From: JAGXTF01 sp044224315 | Lineage (GTDB): Bacteria > Bacteroidota > Bacteroidia > NS11-12g > UBA955 | DNA length: 64,000 bases | Assembly: GCA_044224315.1 (NCBI GenBank) | Contig: JBGAKR010000001.1 | Location: forward strand, 682,001 to 746,000 | Direction: 5' to 3' | Shown here: in pieces, positions 34,444 to 42,702 of the stretch | How the letters are laid out: each line of letters opens with the position of its first letter | How positions within the stretch are numbered: position 1 is the first letter of the stretch | Notes under the pieces: generated by a model | The model's database searches: none | Told to the model about the DNA's origin: nothing | The model's input: the letters and a program-made list of their open reading frames with translations, nothing else | Translations under genes and position numbers: made by a program

Positions 34444-35265
34444 ATGATTACATGCAAATTAACTCGTGCATTTGCGTTAATACTGCTGATAAACGCTTTT
34501 AGTGAGATATCCGCATTTGGACAATGCAACCCTTCACCCAAAGCCGACTTTACCACACGGGATGGCTGCGAATCGGATAGTGTTCCATTTACCAATGCTT
34601 CACAAAATGCAGCTTCCTATGAATGGCGGTTTGGCGATGGCAATACCTCAGCCCTGGCTTCACCCAATCATTTATATAGTTATTACGGCAATACCCGCAC
34701 TTTTGTTGTGGGCTTATATGCATACAGCAGCGATCGTAAGTGCGCCGATTCCATTTATAAAACAGTAACACTTTATGGCACCAGCGCAGAATTTACATTT
34801 TCAAACTCCGGAAAAACTTACAATTTTACATCTACCGGTAGTTGGATATCCAAGTATTACTGGGATTTTGGTGATGGAGACAGTGCTAAAACCGCAAACG
34901 CAAGTCATACTTACACCGACACATTATCTACCCATAAAGTTTGTTTAAAAGTTACTAACCCTATGAATTGCAGCCATGAAAAGTGCGTTCAAATCACCAC
35001 CCTGGGCGTAAGAGGTTATAACCCTTTTCCAAAATTTCATATTTTTCCCAATCCCAATTCCGGGAATTTTACAATTGATTTTGGGGTTGTAAAACCAGAA
35101 AGTACCATACAAATTATTAATCCCGTAGGCCAATTGGTGTATCAAAAAACATTGGATATCCACTCTAATATATTGGATTTAATTCTAACGGATGGCGTTT
35201 ATTGGGTGCGAATTTTAAATCCAGGTGGGGGTTATTTATCCCAAAGACTTATAGTGCAAAAATAA
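34444..35265 (+). CDS. PKD-domain protein with T9SS type A sorting signal
   Basis: This is a 273-residue exported protein. A signal peptide ends at about residue 26 (SAFG-Q). Two PKD-like Ig domains follow, each with the typical core (ASYEWRFGDGNTS near 57-69; YYWDFGDGDSAKTANASHTY near 138-157). The C-terminal about 75 residues (KFHIFPNPNSGNFTIDFG... DGVYWVRILNPGGGYLSQRLIVQK) form a type A CTD recognised by the type IX secretion system, so the protein is released or attached at the cell surface. The likely role is adhesion or glycan interaction. Confidence 0.9.
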   Translation: MITCKLTRAFALILLINAFSEISAFGQCNPSPKADFTTRDGCESDSVPFTNASQNAASYEWRFGDGNTSALASPNHLYSYYGNTRTFVVGLYAYSSDRKCADSIYKTVTLYGTSAEFTFSNSGKTYNFTSTGSWISKYYWDFGDGDSAKTANASHTYTDTLSTHKVCLKVTNPMNCSHEKCVQITTLGVRGYNPFPKFHIFPNPNSGNFTIDFGVVKPESTIQIINPVGQLVYQKTLDIHSNILDLILTDGVYWVRILNPGGGYLSQRLIVQK

Positions 35266-35286
35266 GCTTAGATTCCCTTAAGAAAC

Positions 35287-35318
35287 ATGCATGAAACGCA
35301 CTTCCGTTCGTGCATTTT
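35287..35318 (+). terminator. Probable intrinsic terminator after the PKD gene
   Basis: ATGCATGAAACG (35287-35298) pairs with CGTTCGTGCAT (35305-35315) with one bulged A and one U-G pair. The stem is followed by a short T run (35315-35318). Confidence 0.55.
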
Positions 35319-35378
35319 AACTGTTAATTTTAAATTACGGAGAGTAATGAAAAAGCAGGCAGAGGCCCCGCTTTTCGG

Positions 35379-37220
35379 TTATTCTACAGTTACACTTTTA
35401 GCCAGGTTCCGGGGCTGATCTACATTACAACCGCGCATTACAGCAATATGATAACTTAGCAATTGCAATGGAATGGTATTGATCAATGGGCTTAAACTTT
35501 CTTCAGTTTCGGGCACTTCAATAATGTGATCGGCCAAATCGTTTAGTCCTTTATTCCCCTCCGTTACAATGGCTATGATGATGCCTTTGCGGGCTTTTAC
35601 CTCCTGTATATTGCTTACCACTTTTTCGTAGTGTGCACTATTGGTAGCAATTACCACTACCGGCATATTTTCATCAATCAGCGCAATGGGTCCGTGCTTC
35701 ATTTCTGCAGCCGGATATCCTTCGGCATGGATGTACGATATTTCTTTGAGTTTTAACGCACCCTCGAGGGCCACAGGGAAATTGTAACCGCGACCCAGGT
35801 AAAGGAAATTGTGAGAATCCTTATACATTTCCGCAATTTTCACAATACTATCGTTGAGCTTCAGGGCTTTTTCCACTTTTTCAGGAATGCTTTCCAACTC
35901 ATACATCAGGCTGCGAATTTTATCTGTACCCAATGTGCCGCGCAGTTTTGCCATAGCAATGGCAATCAGACTGAGTACAGTAACCTGGGCGGTAAATGCC
36001 TTGGTACTTGCAACACCAATTTCAGGACCGGCGTGGGTATAAGCACCTGCGTGGCTCATACGCGGAATGCTGCTACCTACCACATTGCATACTCCAAACA
36101 CGGTAGCACCCTTGCTTTTGGCCAGCTCCATGGCGGCCAGGGTATCGGCTGTTTCACCGCTTTGCGAAATGGCAACCACCAAATCATTGGCATATAACAC
36201 CGGATTGCGGTAACGAAATTCAGAGGCATACTCTACCTCAACCGGAATACGGGCATAATCTTCAAAAAGGTATTCGGCCACCAAACCGGCATGCCAACTG
36301 GTTCCGCAACCAATAAGAATCAGTCTGTTGATGTTTTTCAGCTTTTCTTCGTAATCGCGAATGCTTTGCATAATAATTCCGGCCGACATAGGATCAATCC
36401 TGCCGCGGAAACTATCGTGGATACTTTTGGGCTGTTCGTAAATTTCTTTGAGCATAAAATGCTCATATCCGCCTTTTTCCAACTGCTCCAGGTTCATTTC
36501 CAACTCGTGGATGTAGGGAGTCTGGATTTGATTATCGATGGTTAAAACTGTAAGCTCCTGATTTTCAACAACCGCAATTTCACCATCATTGAGGTAAATA
36601 ACCTGGCGCGTATATTCTACAATCGGGGTGGCATCGCTGGCCAGGAAAAATTCGCCGCGGTCGTTGCCAATCCCTACAACCAGCGGGCTGCCTTTGCGTG
36701 CTGCAATGAGATGTTCAGGGTGGTTTTTACTCAGAATTACAATGGCATAGGCACCAACAACCTGTTTCAGGGCCACGCGAACAGCCTCTTGCAGGGTAAG
36801 TTTCGCATTGTCCATGATGTCCTCAATCAGGTGAATGAGCACTTCAGTATCTGTATCGCTGCTAAAAGTATGGCCCCTGCGCAAAAGTCCTTCTTTCAGG
36901 GTAGCGTAGTTTTCAATAATTCCATTGTGAATCACAGAAAGATCGCCACTTTGGCTTTGGTGCGGATGGGCATTTACATCGTTGGGGGCCCCATGGGTAG
37001 CCCAGCGGGTATGGCCCATACCAATATTCCCCTTGCGGTTACTTTCGTGTATGGAAGCCTCCAAATCGGCCACTTTGCCTTTTTGCTTAAACACTTTCAT
37101 GTCGCCATCCAGCAAAGCAATTCCGGCACTGTCATATCCGCGGTATTCCAGTCTTTTCAGACCTTTAATCAATATCGGAAACGCATCACGTTCTCCAATA
37201 TAGGCAACAATTCCACACAT
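35379..37220 (-). CDS. glmS: Glutamine-fructose-6-phosphate aminotransferase (isomerising)
   Basis: This 613-residue enzyme makes glucosamine-6-phosphate from fructose-6-phosphate and glutamine, the first step to UDP-GlcNAc for peptidoglycan and LPS. Cys2 (MCGIVAYIG) is the glutaminase nucleophile. The GATase domain covers about 2-220 (RLEYRGYDSAGIA, GHTRWATHG). Two SIS domains follow (LILIGCGTSWHAG; FLYLGRGYNFPVALEGALKLKEISYIHAEGYPAAEMKHGP) and the conserved C-terminus LAKSVTVE is intact. No glmS ribozyme-like leader is seen in the 200 bp upstream. Confidence 0.98.
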   Translation of the reverse strand: MCGIVAYIGERDAFPILIKGLKRLEYRGYDSAGIALLDGDMKVFKQKGKVADLEASIHESNRKGNIGMGHTRWATHGAPNDVNAHPHQSQSGDLSVIHNGIIENYATLKEGLLRRGHTFSSDTDTEVLIHLIEDIMDNAKLTLQEAVRVALKQVVGAYAIVILSKNHPEHLIAARKGSPLVVGIGNDRGEFFLASDATPIVEYTRQVIYLNDGEIAVVENQELTVLTIDNQIQTPYIHELEMNLEQLEKGGYEHFMLKEIYEQPKSIHDSFRGRIDPMSAGIIMQSIRDYEEKLKNINRLILIGCGTSWHAGLVAEYLFEDYARIPVEVEYASEFRYRNPVLYANDLVVAISQSGETADTLAAMELAKSKGATVFGVCNVVGSSIPRMSHAGAYTHAGPEIGVASTKAFTAQVTVLSLIAIAMAKLRGTLGTDKIRSLMYELESIPEKVEKALKLNDSIVKIAEMYKDSHNFLYLGRGYNFPVALEGALKLKEISYIHAEGYPAAEMKHGPIALIDENMPVVVIATNSAHYEKVVSNIQEVKARKGIIIAIVTEGNKGLNDLADHIIEVPETEESLSPLINTIPLQLLSYHIAVMRGCNVDQPRNLAKSVTVE

Positions 37221-37242
37221 TTTAAGGTTCTAATTCTTACTG

Positions 37243-37276
37243 CAAAAATACAGTGTTTTAGCCATTATCCCCCAAA
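37243..37276 (-). promoter_or_regulatory. Promoter of glmS
   Basis: The minus strand has TTTG (37273-37276), 22 bp and TATTTTTG (37243-37250), matching the Bacteroidota -33/-7 layout. The -7 box ends 22 nt before ATG 37220. Confidence 0.55.
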
Positions 37277-37372
37277 TTCTATGGCTGTTACAGGGCATTT
37301 TCTACCAACCGATTGTGAATAAGGACAGCCCTAAAAATTTCTGGCGTTACAACTTGTTATCCCTATTGCAAC

Positions 37373-37403
37373 TTGGAAAATTGTTGTACAGCCATTAATA
37401 TTG
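37373..37403 (+). promoter_or_regulatory. Candidate promoter of the cupin gene
   Basis: TTG (37373-37375), 20 bp, then TAATATTG (37396-37403), one base off TAnnTTTG, 18 nt before ATG 37422. The rest of the glmS/cupin gap (about 37277-37372) holds nothing I can name. Confidence 0.4.
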
Positions 37404-37421
37404 CTTTCAAAAAATCCCCAA

Positions 37422-37772
37422 ATGCAGCTGCCGGTAAACGTTTTCAATGTGCCAAATTATAAATGGGGCAAAAACAGCCAGGCTTTTGTGCTTGCCAATT
37501 GGGAATCTGCTGAAATTAAACAGGAATTAATTCCGCCCGGAGAGGGAGAAAAACTCCATTTGCATGAAAAAAGTACCCAGTTTTTTTTCGTTCTTAATGG
37601 CGAGGCCGAATTCATTTTAGACAATCAACAATTTACTTTAAAAGCCCAGGATGGGATTTTAGTAAATCCCAATTCTGCGCATTGCATTCAAAATAATTCC
37701 GAAATGCCGCTCAGTTTTTTGGTGTTTTCACAGCCCCCGATTGGCAGCGACCGGATTGCAGTAACACCCTAA
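37422..37772 (+). CDS. Small cupin-domain protein
   Basis: This is a 116-residue single-domain cupin. Motif 1 is PGEGEKLHLHEKSTQFFFVLNGEAEF with the metal-ligand His pair and Glu-like positions, and motif 2 is ILVNPNSAHCIQNNS. It is probably a metal-binding sugar, small-molecule or regulatory cupin, but substrate is not visible. The ATG at 37422 is preferred to a TTG at 37401 that overlaps the -7 box. It is divergent from glmS and lies 55 bp upstream of a DinB-like gene on the same strand. Confidence 0.85.
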   Translation: MQLPVNVFNVPNYKWGKNSQAFVLANWESAEIKQELIPPGEGEKLHLHEKSTQFFFVLNGEAEFILDNQQFTLKAQDGILVNPNSAHCIQNNSEMPLSFLVFSQPPIGSDRIAVTP

Positions 37773-37827
37773 AATAAATATAATTTTCAAATAAATTACA
37801 TTCTAAATTCAATCTAAAAATCAGTAA

Positions 37828-38301
37828 ATGACTGTAACAAAACTAATTGCCAAACACATAAGGGAAGCCTATTTTGGCGGCAACTGGACCTGGTCCAACA
37901 TGCGCGACAATGTTGCCGATGTTAGCTGGGAAGAGGCCATTACTCCAGTTGAAAATCTAAATACCATTGCGGTGCTTTTTTACCACTCCACCTATTTTGT
38001 AAATGCCCTGTTAAAAGTGTTGGAAGGCAGGCCATTGGATTCGAAAGATGAATACAGTTTTACCCATCCACCTATTCAATCTGAAAAAGATTGGGAAAAT
38101 ATGCAAACCCTTGCCTGGGAAGAAGTAGAAAAGGTTGCAGGTCTGGTAGAACAATTACCCGATTCGATATTATTTGAATTTTTTTCAGAAGAAAAATACG
38201 GCAATTATTACCGCAATCTGCATGGTATGATAGAGCATACCCATTACCACATGGGGCAAATAGCGTATGTAAAAAAATTATTGCGTACTAAAAAATATTG
38301 A
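37828..38301 (+). CDS. DinB-like (DUF1572-type) four-helix protein
   Basis: This is a 157-residue helical protein with the DinB/YfiT metal-binding-bundle layout: an N-terminal helix with Trp-rich segment (GGNWTWSNMRD), a His in AVLFYHSTYFVNALL and the C-terminal HTHYHMGQIAYVKKLL that supplies two more metal-ligand histidines. The family includes thiol-dependent transferases (bacillithiol, mycothiol) and uncharacterised members. It may be co-transcribed with the upstream cupin. Confidence 0.85.
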   Translation: MTVTKLIAKHIREAYFGGNWTWSNMRDNVADVSWEEAITPVENLNTIAVLFYHSTYFVNALLKVLEGRPLDSKDEYSFTHPPIQSEKDWENMQTLAWEEVEKVAGLVEQLPDSILFEFFSEEKYGNYYRNLHGMIEHTHYHMGQIAYVKKLLRTKKY

Positions 38302-38405
38302 TTCAATAGAATTAATTTAGGGTTTTTATCTATTTATATCGGCTGATATTTAAATGGATTTTCTCAAGATAAACCAAACAAATGAATACACACATAAACC
38401 CCAAA

Positions 38406-38436
38406 TTTGCATAATTGCCACATTTCCATATTTTTG
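38406..38436 (+). promoter_or_regulatory. Canonical Bacteroidota promoter of the DUF4231 gene
   Basis: TTTG (38406-38409), 19 bp, TATTTTTG (38429-38436): an exact -33/-7 pair, 20 nt before ATG 38457. It is the best promoter match in the window. Confidence 0.7.
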
Positions 38437-38456
38437 AAGTTCCTAAAAGCTGAAAA

Positions 38457-38939
38457 ATGACAACAGAAAATCCCCAAACTGTAGAAGAAATCTATTTCCG
38501 CACCCGTGTAGATGACCAGATAGACTGGTATGATAAAAAGAGTGGAAGTAATAAAAGAATGTTTCTGACGCTGAAGCTGAGTGAAATTATTCTGTCTATG
38601 TTCATCCCCTTTTTAACGGCTTATATCTCTAACACGGATAATGTTTTTAAAATCATAGTAGGCTTTTTGGGTATTGCCATAGCTGCCATTGCGGGTATTA
38701 TTACCCTGGTAAAATTTCAGGAAAACTGGATTGAATACCGTTCGGTGGTTGAAACTCTGAAGTTTGAAAAATTTCTATACCTCACCCATGCAGGGCCCTA
38801 TAAAAACAATGCAACCGCCTTTACACTGTTTGTAGAACGCTTTGAAAATACCATTGCATCCTCTACTAAAAAATGGGTTACCTATGTATCACAAAACGAT
38901 GGGGATGACGTGGCAGAACAACCCGCAAATCCACAATAA
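38457..38939 (+). CDS. DUF4231-family membrane protein
   Basis: This is a 160-residue protein with an N-terminal helical cytoplasmic part (EEIYFRTRVDDQIDWYDKKSGSNKRMF), two adjacent membrane spans (about 42-61 and 65-85) and a cytoplasmic C-terminal helix (WIEYRSVVETLKFEKFLYLTHAGPY), the layout of DUF4231. Members often accompany nucleotide-signalling or defence genes in other genomes, but no such partner is adjacent here. Function is unknown. Its stop codon overlaps the dispersed palindrome at 38938. Confidence 0.85.
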   Translation: MTTENPQTVEEIYFRTRVDDQIDWYDKKSGSNKRMFLTLKLSEIILSMFIPFLTAYISNTDNVFKIIVGFLGIAIAAIAGIITLVKFQENWIEYRSVVETLKFEKFLYLTHAGPYKNNATAFTLFVERFENTIASSTKKWVTYVSQNDGDDVAEQPANPQ

Positions 38940-38953
38940 TTGTATATACAAAT
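38938..38953. repeat. Dispersed palindrome, exact core, in the DUF4231/MmcQ junction
   Basis: AATTGTATATACAAAT overlaps the DUF4231 stop codon and abuts the -7 box of the next gene by 2 bp. A degenerate copy, ATTTGCGCGTACAAAT, follows at 38959-38974 across the expected transcription start. This copy is placed where an operator would be. Confidence 0.75.
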
Positions 38954-38955
38954 AT

Positions 38956-38963
38956 TAAATTTG
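38956..38963 (+). promoter_or_regulatory. -7 promoter box of the MmcQ/YjbR gene
   Basis: TAAATTTG matches TAnnTTTG, 19 nt before ATG 38983, and lies between two copies of the palindrome. Confidence 0.5.
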
Positions 38964-38982
38964 CGCGTACAAATATTGAACA

Positions 38983-39297
38983 ATGGATGTAAATAAATTT
39001 GCAGAAACAGCATTATCATTTCCGAATGCTGAATCTCAGCCCCATTTTGAAAAACATTCATTCAGGGTGAATAAAAAAATATTTGCCACTTTGGATATAA
39101 ATAAACAAACCGTTTCCCTAAAACTTCCCTTGCCCGAACAGTCGGTTTTTATTGCGTTTGATGCCGAAACTTTTACACCGGCTAACGGGGCCTGGGGCAA
39201 GCAGGGCTGGACTTTGGTGCAATTGCAAACCGTAAGAGAGGATATGCTGTTGGATGCTTTGGATTTGGCATATAACCTGGTGAATTCTAAAAAATAA
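38983..39297 (+). CDS. MmcQ/YjbR-family protein
   Basis: This is a 104-residue small alpha/beta protein of the MmcQ/YjbR (CyaY-like fold) family: LSFPNAESQPHFEKHSFRVNKKIFATLD, SLKLPLPEQ and GKQGWTLVQLQTVREDMLLDALDLAYNLV. A DNA-binding label is commonly attached but function is not established. It has its own promoter, flanked by the dispersed palindrome, and ends in a terminator shared with metK. Confidence 0.88.
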   Translation: MDVNKFAETALSFPNAESQPHFEKHSFRVNKKIFATLDINKQTVSLKLPLPEQSVFIAFDAETFTPANGAWGKQGWTLVQLQTVREDMLLDALDLAYNLVNSKK

Positions 39298-39305
39298 GTA
39301 TAAAA

Positions 39306-39334
39306 AAATCCCCCTGGTTTTGCCAAGGGGATTT
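39306..39334. terminator. Bidirectional terminator between MmcQ/YjbR and metK
   Basis: AAATCCCCCTGG-TTTTG-CCAAGGGGATTT forms an 11-bp stem with one mismatch, flanked by A and T runs, so it can work on both strands for the two converging genes. Confidence 0.8.
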
Positions 39335-39353
39335 ATATTTATTCAATTTAATT

Positions 39354-40652
39354 TTATTTCAATTTAAAGGCCTTTTTAACTGCAGGCACTGCGTTGAGCT
39401 CTTCCCATGGGAACAGTTTTACCTTCACGCTTTTTTCGTTGTCTTTGCCTTTGTTAAATACTTTGGTTACGGTTTCAGATTTGCGACCCATATGGCCATA
39501 GGCCGCAGTTTCTAAATAGATAGGGCTGCGCAGATTGAAACGGGTTTCGATATCGTAAGGACGCAGACTGAATTCTTTCATTTTCAGAATGGTTTCAGCA
39601 ATCTGTCCGTCGGTCATTTTTACATGGGCTGTGCCTTTGGTATCTACAAAAACACCTACAGGATCGGCAACACCAATTGCGTAAGATACTTGTACCAGGG
39701 CTTCATCGCATACACCGGCGGCAACCAGATTTTTGGCTATGTGGCGGGTAGCGTATGCTGCACTGCGATCCACTTTACTGGGGTCTTTACCACTGAATGC
39801 ACCACCACCATGGGCACCACGTCCACCATAGGTGTCTACAATGATTTTGCGACCAGTGAGTCCGGTATCGCCATGGGGGCCACCGATTACAAATTTGCCG
39901 GTTGGGTTTATATGATACTTAATGTTGTTATCAAATAATTTGTGAAGGCGTTTTGGCAATTTTTTCAAAATACGCGGAATCAACACCTCTTTCACATCCT
40001 TGCTGATTTGGCCCAACATAGCATCGTCGGCTTTTTTAATATCGGCAGGTTTATTGGTTTTTGGCTTTACAAAATCATCATGTTGGGTAGAAATTACGAT
40101 GGCTTCAACATGCATGGGTTTGTGATCGTCGCTATACTGAATGGTAACCTGGCTTTTGGCATCCGGGCGCAGGTATTTCATTTTTTTACCTTCGCGGCGA
40201 ATATCGGCCAGTTCGTGCAACAACAGGTGAGACAGCATCAGGGGCAATGGCATATAATTGTCGGTTTCATTGGTAGCAAAACCAAACATCATTCCCTGGT
40301 CGCCGGCGCCTTGTTCTTCGCGTTTTTTGCGGTCTACACCCTGATTGATATCGGGGCTTTGCTCATGAATGGCGGAAAAAATACCACAACTATTTGCTTC
40401 AAACATGTATTCGCTTTTGGTATACCCAATTTTACGAATTACCTCACGTGCAATTTCCTGCACATCGAGGTATGCTTTTGATTTTACTTCGCCTGCCAAA
40501 ACTACCTGGCCGGTTGTAACCAGGGTTTCGCATGCCACCTTGCTTTCTGGGTCGTAAGCAAGAAAATTGTCTATCAGTGCATCACTGATCTGATCGGCGA
40601 CCTTATCTGGATGGCCTTCAGAAACGGATTCAGAGGTAAAATAATATGCCAT
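39354..40652 (-). CDS. metK: S-adenosylmethionine synthetase
   Basis: This 432-residue enzyme forms SAM from methionine and ATP. Signatures seen are SEGHPDKVADQISDALID near the N-terminus, GAGDQGMMFGFATNET (ATP-binding loop), GGPHGDTGLTGRKIIVDTYGGRGAHGGGAFSGKDPSKVDRSAAY and YAIGVADPVG. The length exceeds E. coli MetK (384) because of a Lys-rich insert near 190-225 (DFVKPKTNKPADIKKADDAM), a feature I associate with Bacteroidota MetK. The start is ATG 40652 and not an upstream in-frame codon, because MAYYFTSESV is the family's N-terminus and a promoter lies just before it. No SAM riboswitch is apparent. Confidence 0.97.
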   Translation of the reverse strand: MAYYFTSESVSEGHPDKVADQISDALIDNFLAYDPESKVACETLVTTGQVVLAGEVKSKAYLDVQEIAREVIRKIGYTKSEYMFEANSCGIFSAIHEQSPDINQGVDRKKREEQGAGDQGMMFGFATNETDNYMPLPLMLSHLLLHELADIRREGKKMKYLRPDAKSQVTIQYSDDHKPMHVEAIVISTQHDDFVKPKTNKPADIKKADDAMLGQISKDVKEVLIPRILKKLPKRLHKLFDNNIKYHINPTGKFVIGGPHGDTGLTGRKIIVDTYGGRGAHGGGAFSGKDPSKVDRSAAYATRHIAKNLVAAGVCDEALVQVSYAIGVADPVGVFVDTKGTAHVKMTDGQIAETILKMKEFSLRPYDIETRFNLRSPIYLETAAYGHMGRKSETVTKVFNKGKDNEKSVKVKLFPWEELNAVPAVKKAFKLK

Positions 40653-40665
40653 ATTTTTCGGGTTG

Positions 40666-40697
40666 CAAAGATAGTTAAATATAGGACTTGCCCCAAA
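40666..40697 (-). promoter_or_regulatory. Promoter of metK
   Basis: The minus strand has TTTG (40694-40697), 20 bp, TATCTTTG (40666-40673), 13 nt before ATG 40652. Confidence 0.65.
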
Positions 40698-40758
40698 TGA
40701 AGGTAAAATGAAGTACCCATAGCCTGCTTTATGCCTTAAGCGGCCTGTAAGCAATGGG

Positions 40759-41826
40759 TCAGGGAAGTTTTAAACCCACCCTGGCGGTTATGAGCTTGTG
40801 GTCGCCCGGAACATCGCCATAACTTTTGTAATTGGCACAACTCATGCCTTTTGAAATAAGAATATAATCTATGCGGAAATTAGGAAATGGACCCTTATAG
40901 GTTTTTTCAAATCCGTTGCCCGACTCGCGAAAAGCATCCAGCATGCCAGTCATAAGCTTATTATAGGTATAGCTTAAGGGCACATCATTAAAATCGCCCA
41001 TTACAATTTTCTTGTACTTACATTCGGCCATATGATTAGCCAAAGAATCGGCCTGAACAGCGCGTTTCAGATAGGCTTCCCGCATGCGGCGAATCAGATT
41101 TTTAGACCCCTCAATTTTTGATGCTTCGCCACCGGCATTATTTATAAATGCATAATCTTTTTTACCAAATCGAATACTTTGCAAGTGTAAATTGTAAACC
41201 CTTACTGTATCATTTTTCACCAATAAATCAGACCAGATAGCCATGTTTCCGGTTTTTTCGCCCAGGCCTACCCTTCCGCTGCGGATTACCGGATAATTGG
41301 TATATATAACCATGCCATAAGGCCTGTCGGGGCTGAGCCGCTGAAAATGATGGAACCTGAATTTGCCTTCCCTTTTTATCGATAAAACCCTTTCGGATAA
41401 ATTAATTTTGGCATAAAACTCCTGCATACATAAAATATCATATTTCTCTTTACGCAGGTGATTTAAAACATGACCAAAATAATTTGTATCCTGGTAATTT
41501 CCGAAGAGCTGGGTATTATAGGAGGCCACATGTATACTGCTATCAGATACCTTTCTTTCGGAAGTGTACTGGATGTATTTAGAGATATGAATCAGATTTA
41601 AAATTAAAAAACACAGTGGGATAATTAATTTAAATTTTAATTGCACCCACCAGTAAATCAGCAATACAATATTAATAATAAATAAAAACGGAAAAGTGAG
41701 GCCCAATAAAGGCAACCAGCTTGAATAGGAAGGGTGTACAAAGGGTGATAATCCGGCGGCAGAAAGCAAAATTCCCGACAGAATTGTCAATGGAAAAACG
41801 ATCATATTGGCTACTCGCAAAAACAT
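40759..41826 (-). CDS. Membrane-anchored endonuclease/exonuclease/phosphatase (EEP) family protein
   Basis: This is a 355-residue protein with three N-terminal membrane spans (up to about residue 85) and an EEP domain from about 95: SYNTQLFG, the metal-binding Glu in CMQEFY, YNLHLQS, GDFNDVPLS and the catalytic GDHKLI histidine. The membrane topology suggests a phosphodiesterase or lipid/sugar phosphatase and not DNA repair. ATG 41826 lies two bases after the rhomboid stop. It ends the mutL-rhomboid-rhomboid-EEP run, an arrangement I recall as common in Bacteroidota. Confidence 0.88.
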   Translation of the reverse strand: MFLRVANMIVFPLTILSGILLSAAGLSPFVHPSYSSWLPLLGLTFPFLFIINIVLLIYWWVQLKFKLIIPLCFLILNLIHISKYIQYTSERKVSDSSIHVASYNTQLFGNYQDTNYFGHVLNHLRKEKYDILCMQEFYAKINLSERVLSIKREGKFRFHHFQRLSPDRPYGMVIYTNYPVIRSGRVGLGEKTGNMAIWSDLLVKNDTVRVYNLHLQSIRFGKKDYAFINNAGGEASKIEGSKNLIRRMREAYLKRAVQADSLANHMAECKYKKIVMGDFNDVPLSYTYNKLMTGMLDAFRESGNGFEKTYKGPFPNFRIDYILISKGMSCANYKSYGDVPGDHKLITARVGLKLP

Positions 41827-41828
41827 AA

Positions 41829-42701
41829 TCAATCGCCGGCGCGGAAGAGAAGCTCCTTTTCCTCTTTGGTAAGGCTTTCATAGCCCGATTGATTTATTTT
41901 GTCAAGCACCCTGTCAATTTCTTCCTGACGTGGAGGGGTTTTGGGGTTGTATAAATTTTTGTTAATTGAAACACTGGCTTTGCGCAAAGGTTTGGTTTTG
42001 CTTTTGGGTTTGGATTTAAATAAATTGGCAATAAAATCTGCCAGTGGATCTACCAAGGGAATGTGAAAGTTTCCGCGGGTATGCAGCACAAAAAGAAGGC
42101 CGAATATTTCGCCACCGATGTGCGCCAAAAAGCCTCCCTGATTGATATGCCCGGCGGCACCAAATATGTCGAAAAACACACGGAACAATGCAATCCACAT
42201 TAAATCAATGGGTATAATTCCAAAAAAATAAAGCTTATATCGGGGTGCAAAAACGGCGGTGCCAATAATAATAGCCGATACGCCAGCCGAGGCTCCCACC
42301 ATTAAGGGGTAACCTCCTTGGGTCATAAATAAATTATAAATAAGACCAAAAAATATGGCGCCAAAAATACCGCCCCCAATAAATAATTTCCATATATATC
42401 TTTTACCTGTAAGATCTTCCAGAATCACACCCACAAAGAAAAGCCAGAGCATGTTGCCAAACAGATGCCAAAAGCCATCATGCATAAAAATATAGGTAAA
42501 AATAGACCAGGGTTGGTATAAAAACTGGGGAAATGCCGGTGTAAAAGCAAGTTGGCTGATTACAATTTCACCAAAGGGCAAATAAGCCACAATAAACAGA
42601 GCAAGAAATACGTAAATACATAGCAATAATATATTTATTACCGCCTTGTTGTACCGCGAAAATGGATTTAGTTCTATGCCTCCAAAAAATAAATTTGCCA
42701 T
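41829..42701 (-). CDS. Rhomboid intramembrane serine protease (second of a tandem pair)
   Basis: This is a 290-residue protein with six or more membrane helices. The catalytic serine is S138 in VGASAGVSA and the catalytic histidine is H194 in AHIGGEIFG. The WR-like loop and the HxxxN-type helix (FMHDGFWHLFGNMLW) are present. After the membrane domain comes a basic cytoplasmic tail of about 75 residues (KSKPKSKTKPLRKASVS, then EEIDRVLDKINQSGYESLTKEEKELL), typical of Bacteroidota rhomboids. It follows the first rhomboid by 1 nt. Confidence 0.95.
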   Translation of the reverse strand: MANLFFGGIELNPFSRYNKAVINILLLCIYVFLALFIVAYLPFGEIVISQLAFTPAFPQFLYQPWSIFTYIFMHDGFWHLFGNMLWLFFVGVILEDLTGKRYIWKLFIGGGIFGAIFFGLIYNLFMTQGGYPLMVGASAGVSAIIIGTAVFAPRYKLYFFGIIPIDLMWIALFRVFFDIFGAAGHINQGGFLAHIGGEIFGLLFVLHTRGNFHIPLVDPLADFIANLFKSKPKSKTKPLRKASVSINKNLYNPKTPPRQEEIDRVLDKINQSGYESLTKEEKELLFRAGD

Positions 42702-42702
42702 T

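Noticed and set aside
37277..37372. glmS ribozyme or riboswitch in the glmS leader
   Set aside because: The leader on the minus strand is only about 20 nt past the -7 box. No room exists for the ribozyme.
38457..38939. DUF4231 gene as part of a defence or nucleotide-signalling system
   Set aside because: No cyclase, nuclease or other effector gene adjoins it, and the flanking genes are DinB-like and MmcQ/YjbR.
40653..40758. SAM riboswitch upstream of metK
   Set aside because: The promoter lies 13 nt before the start codon, leaving no leader.
41300..41316. GGTATATATAACC palindrome-like stretch in the EEP gene
   Set aside because: It is a different sequence from the ATTTGTATATACAAAT family, a single occurrence, and explained by AT-rich coding.
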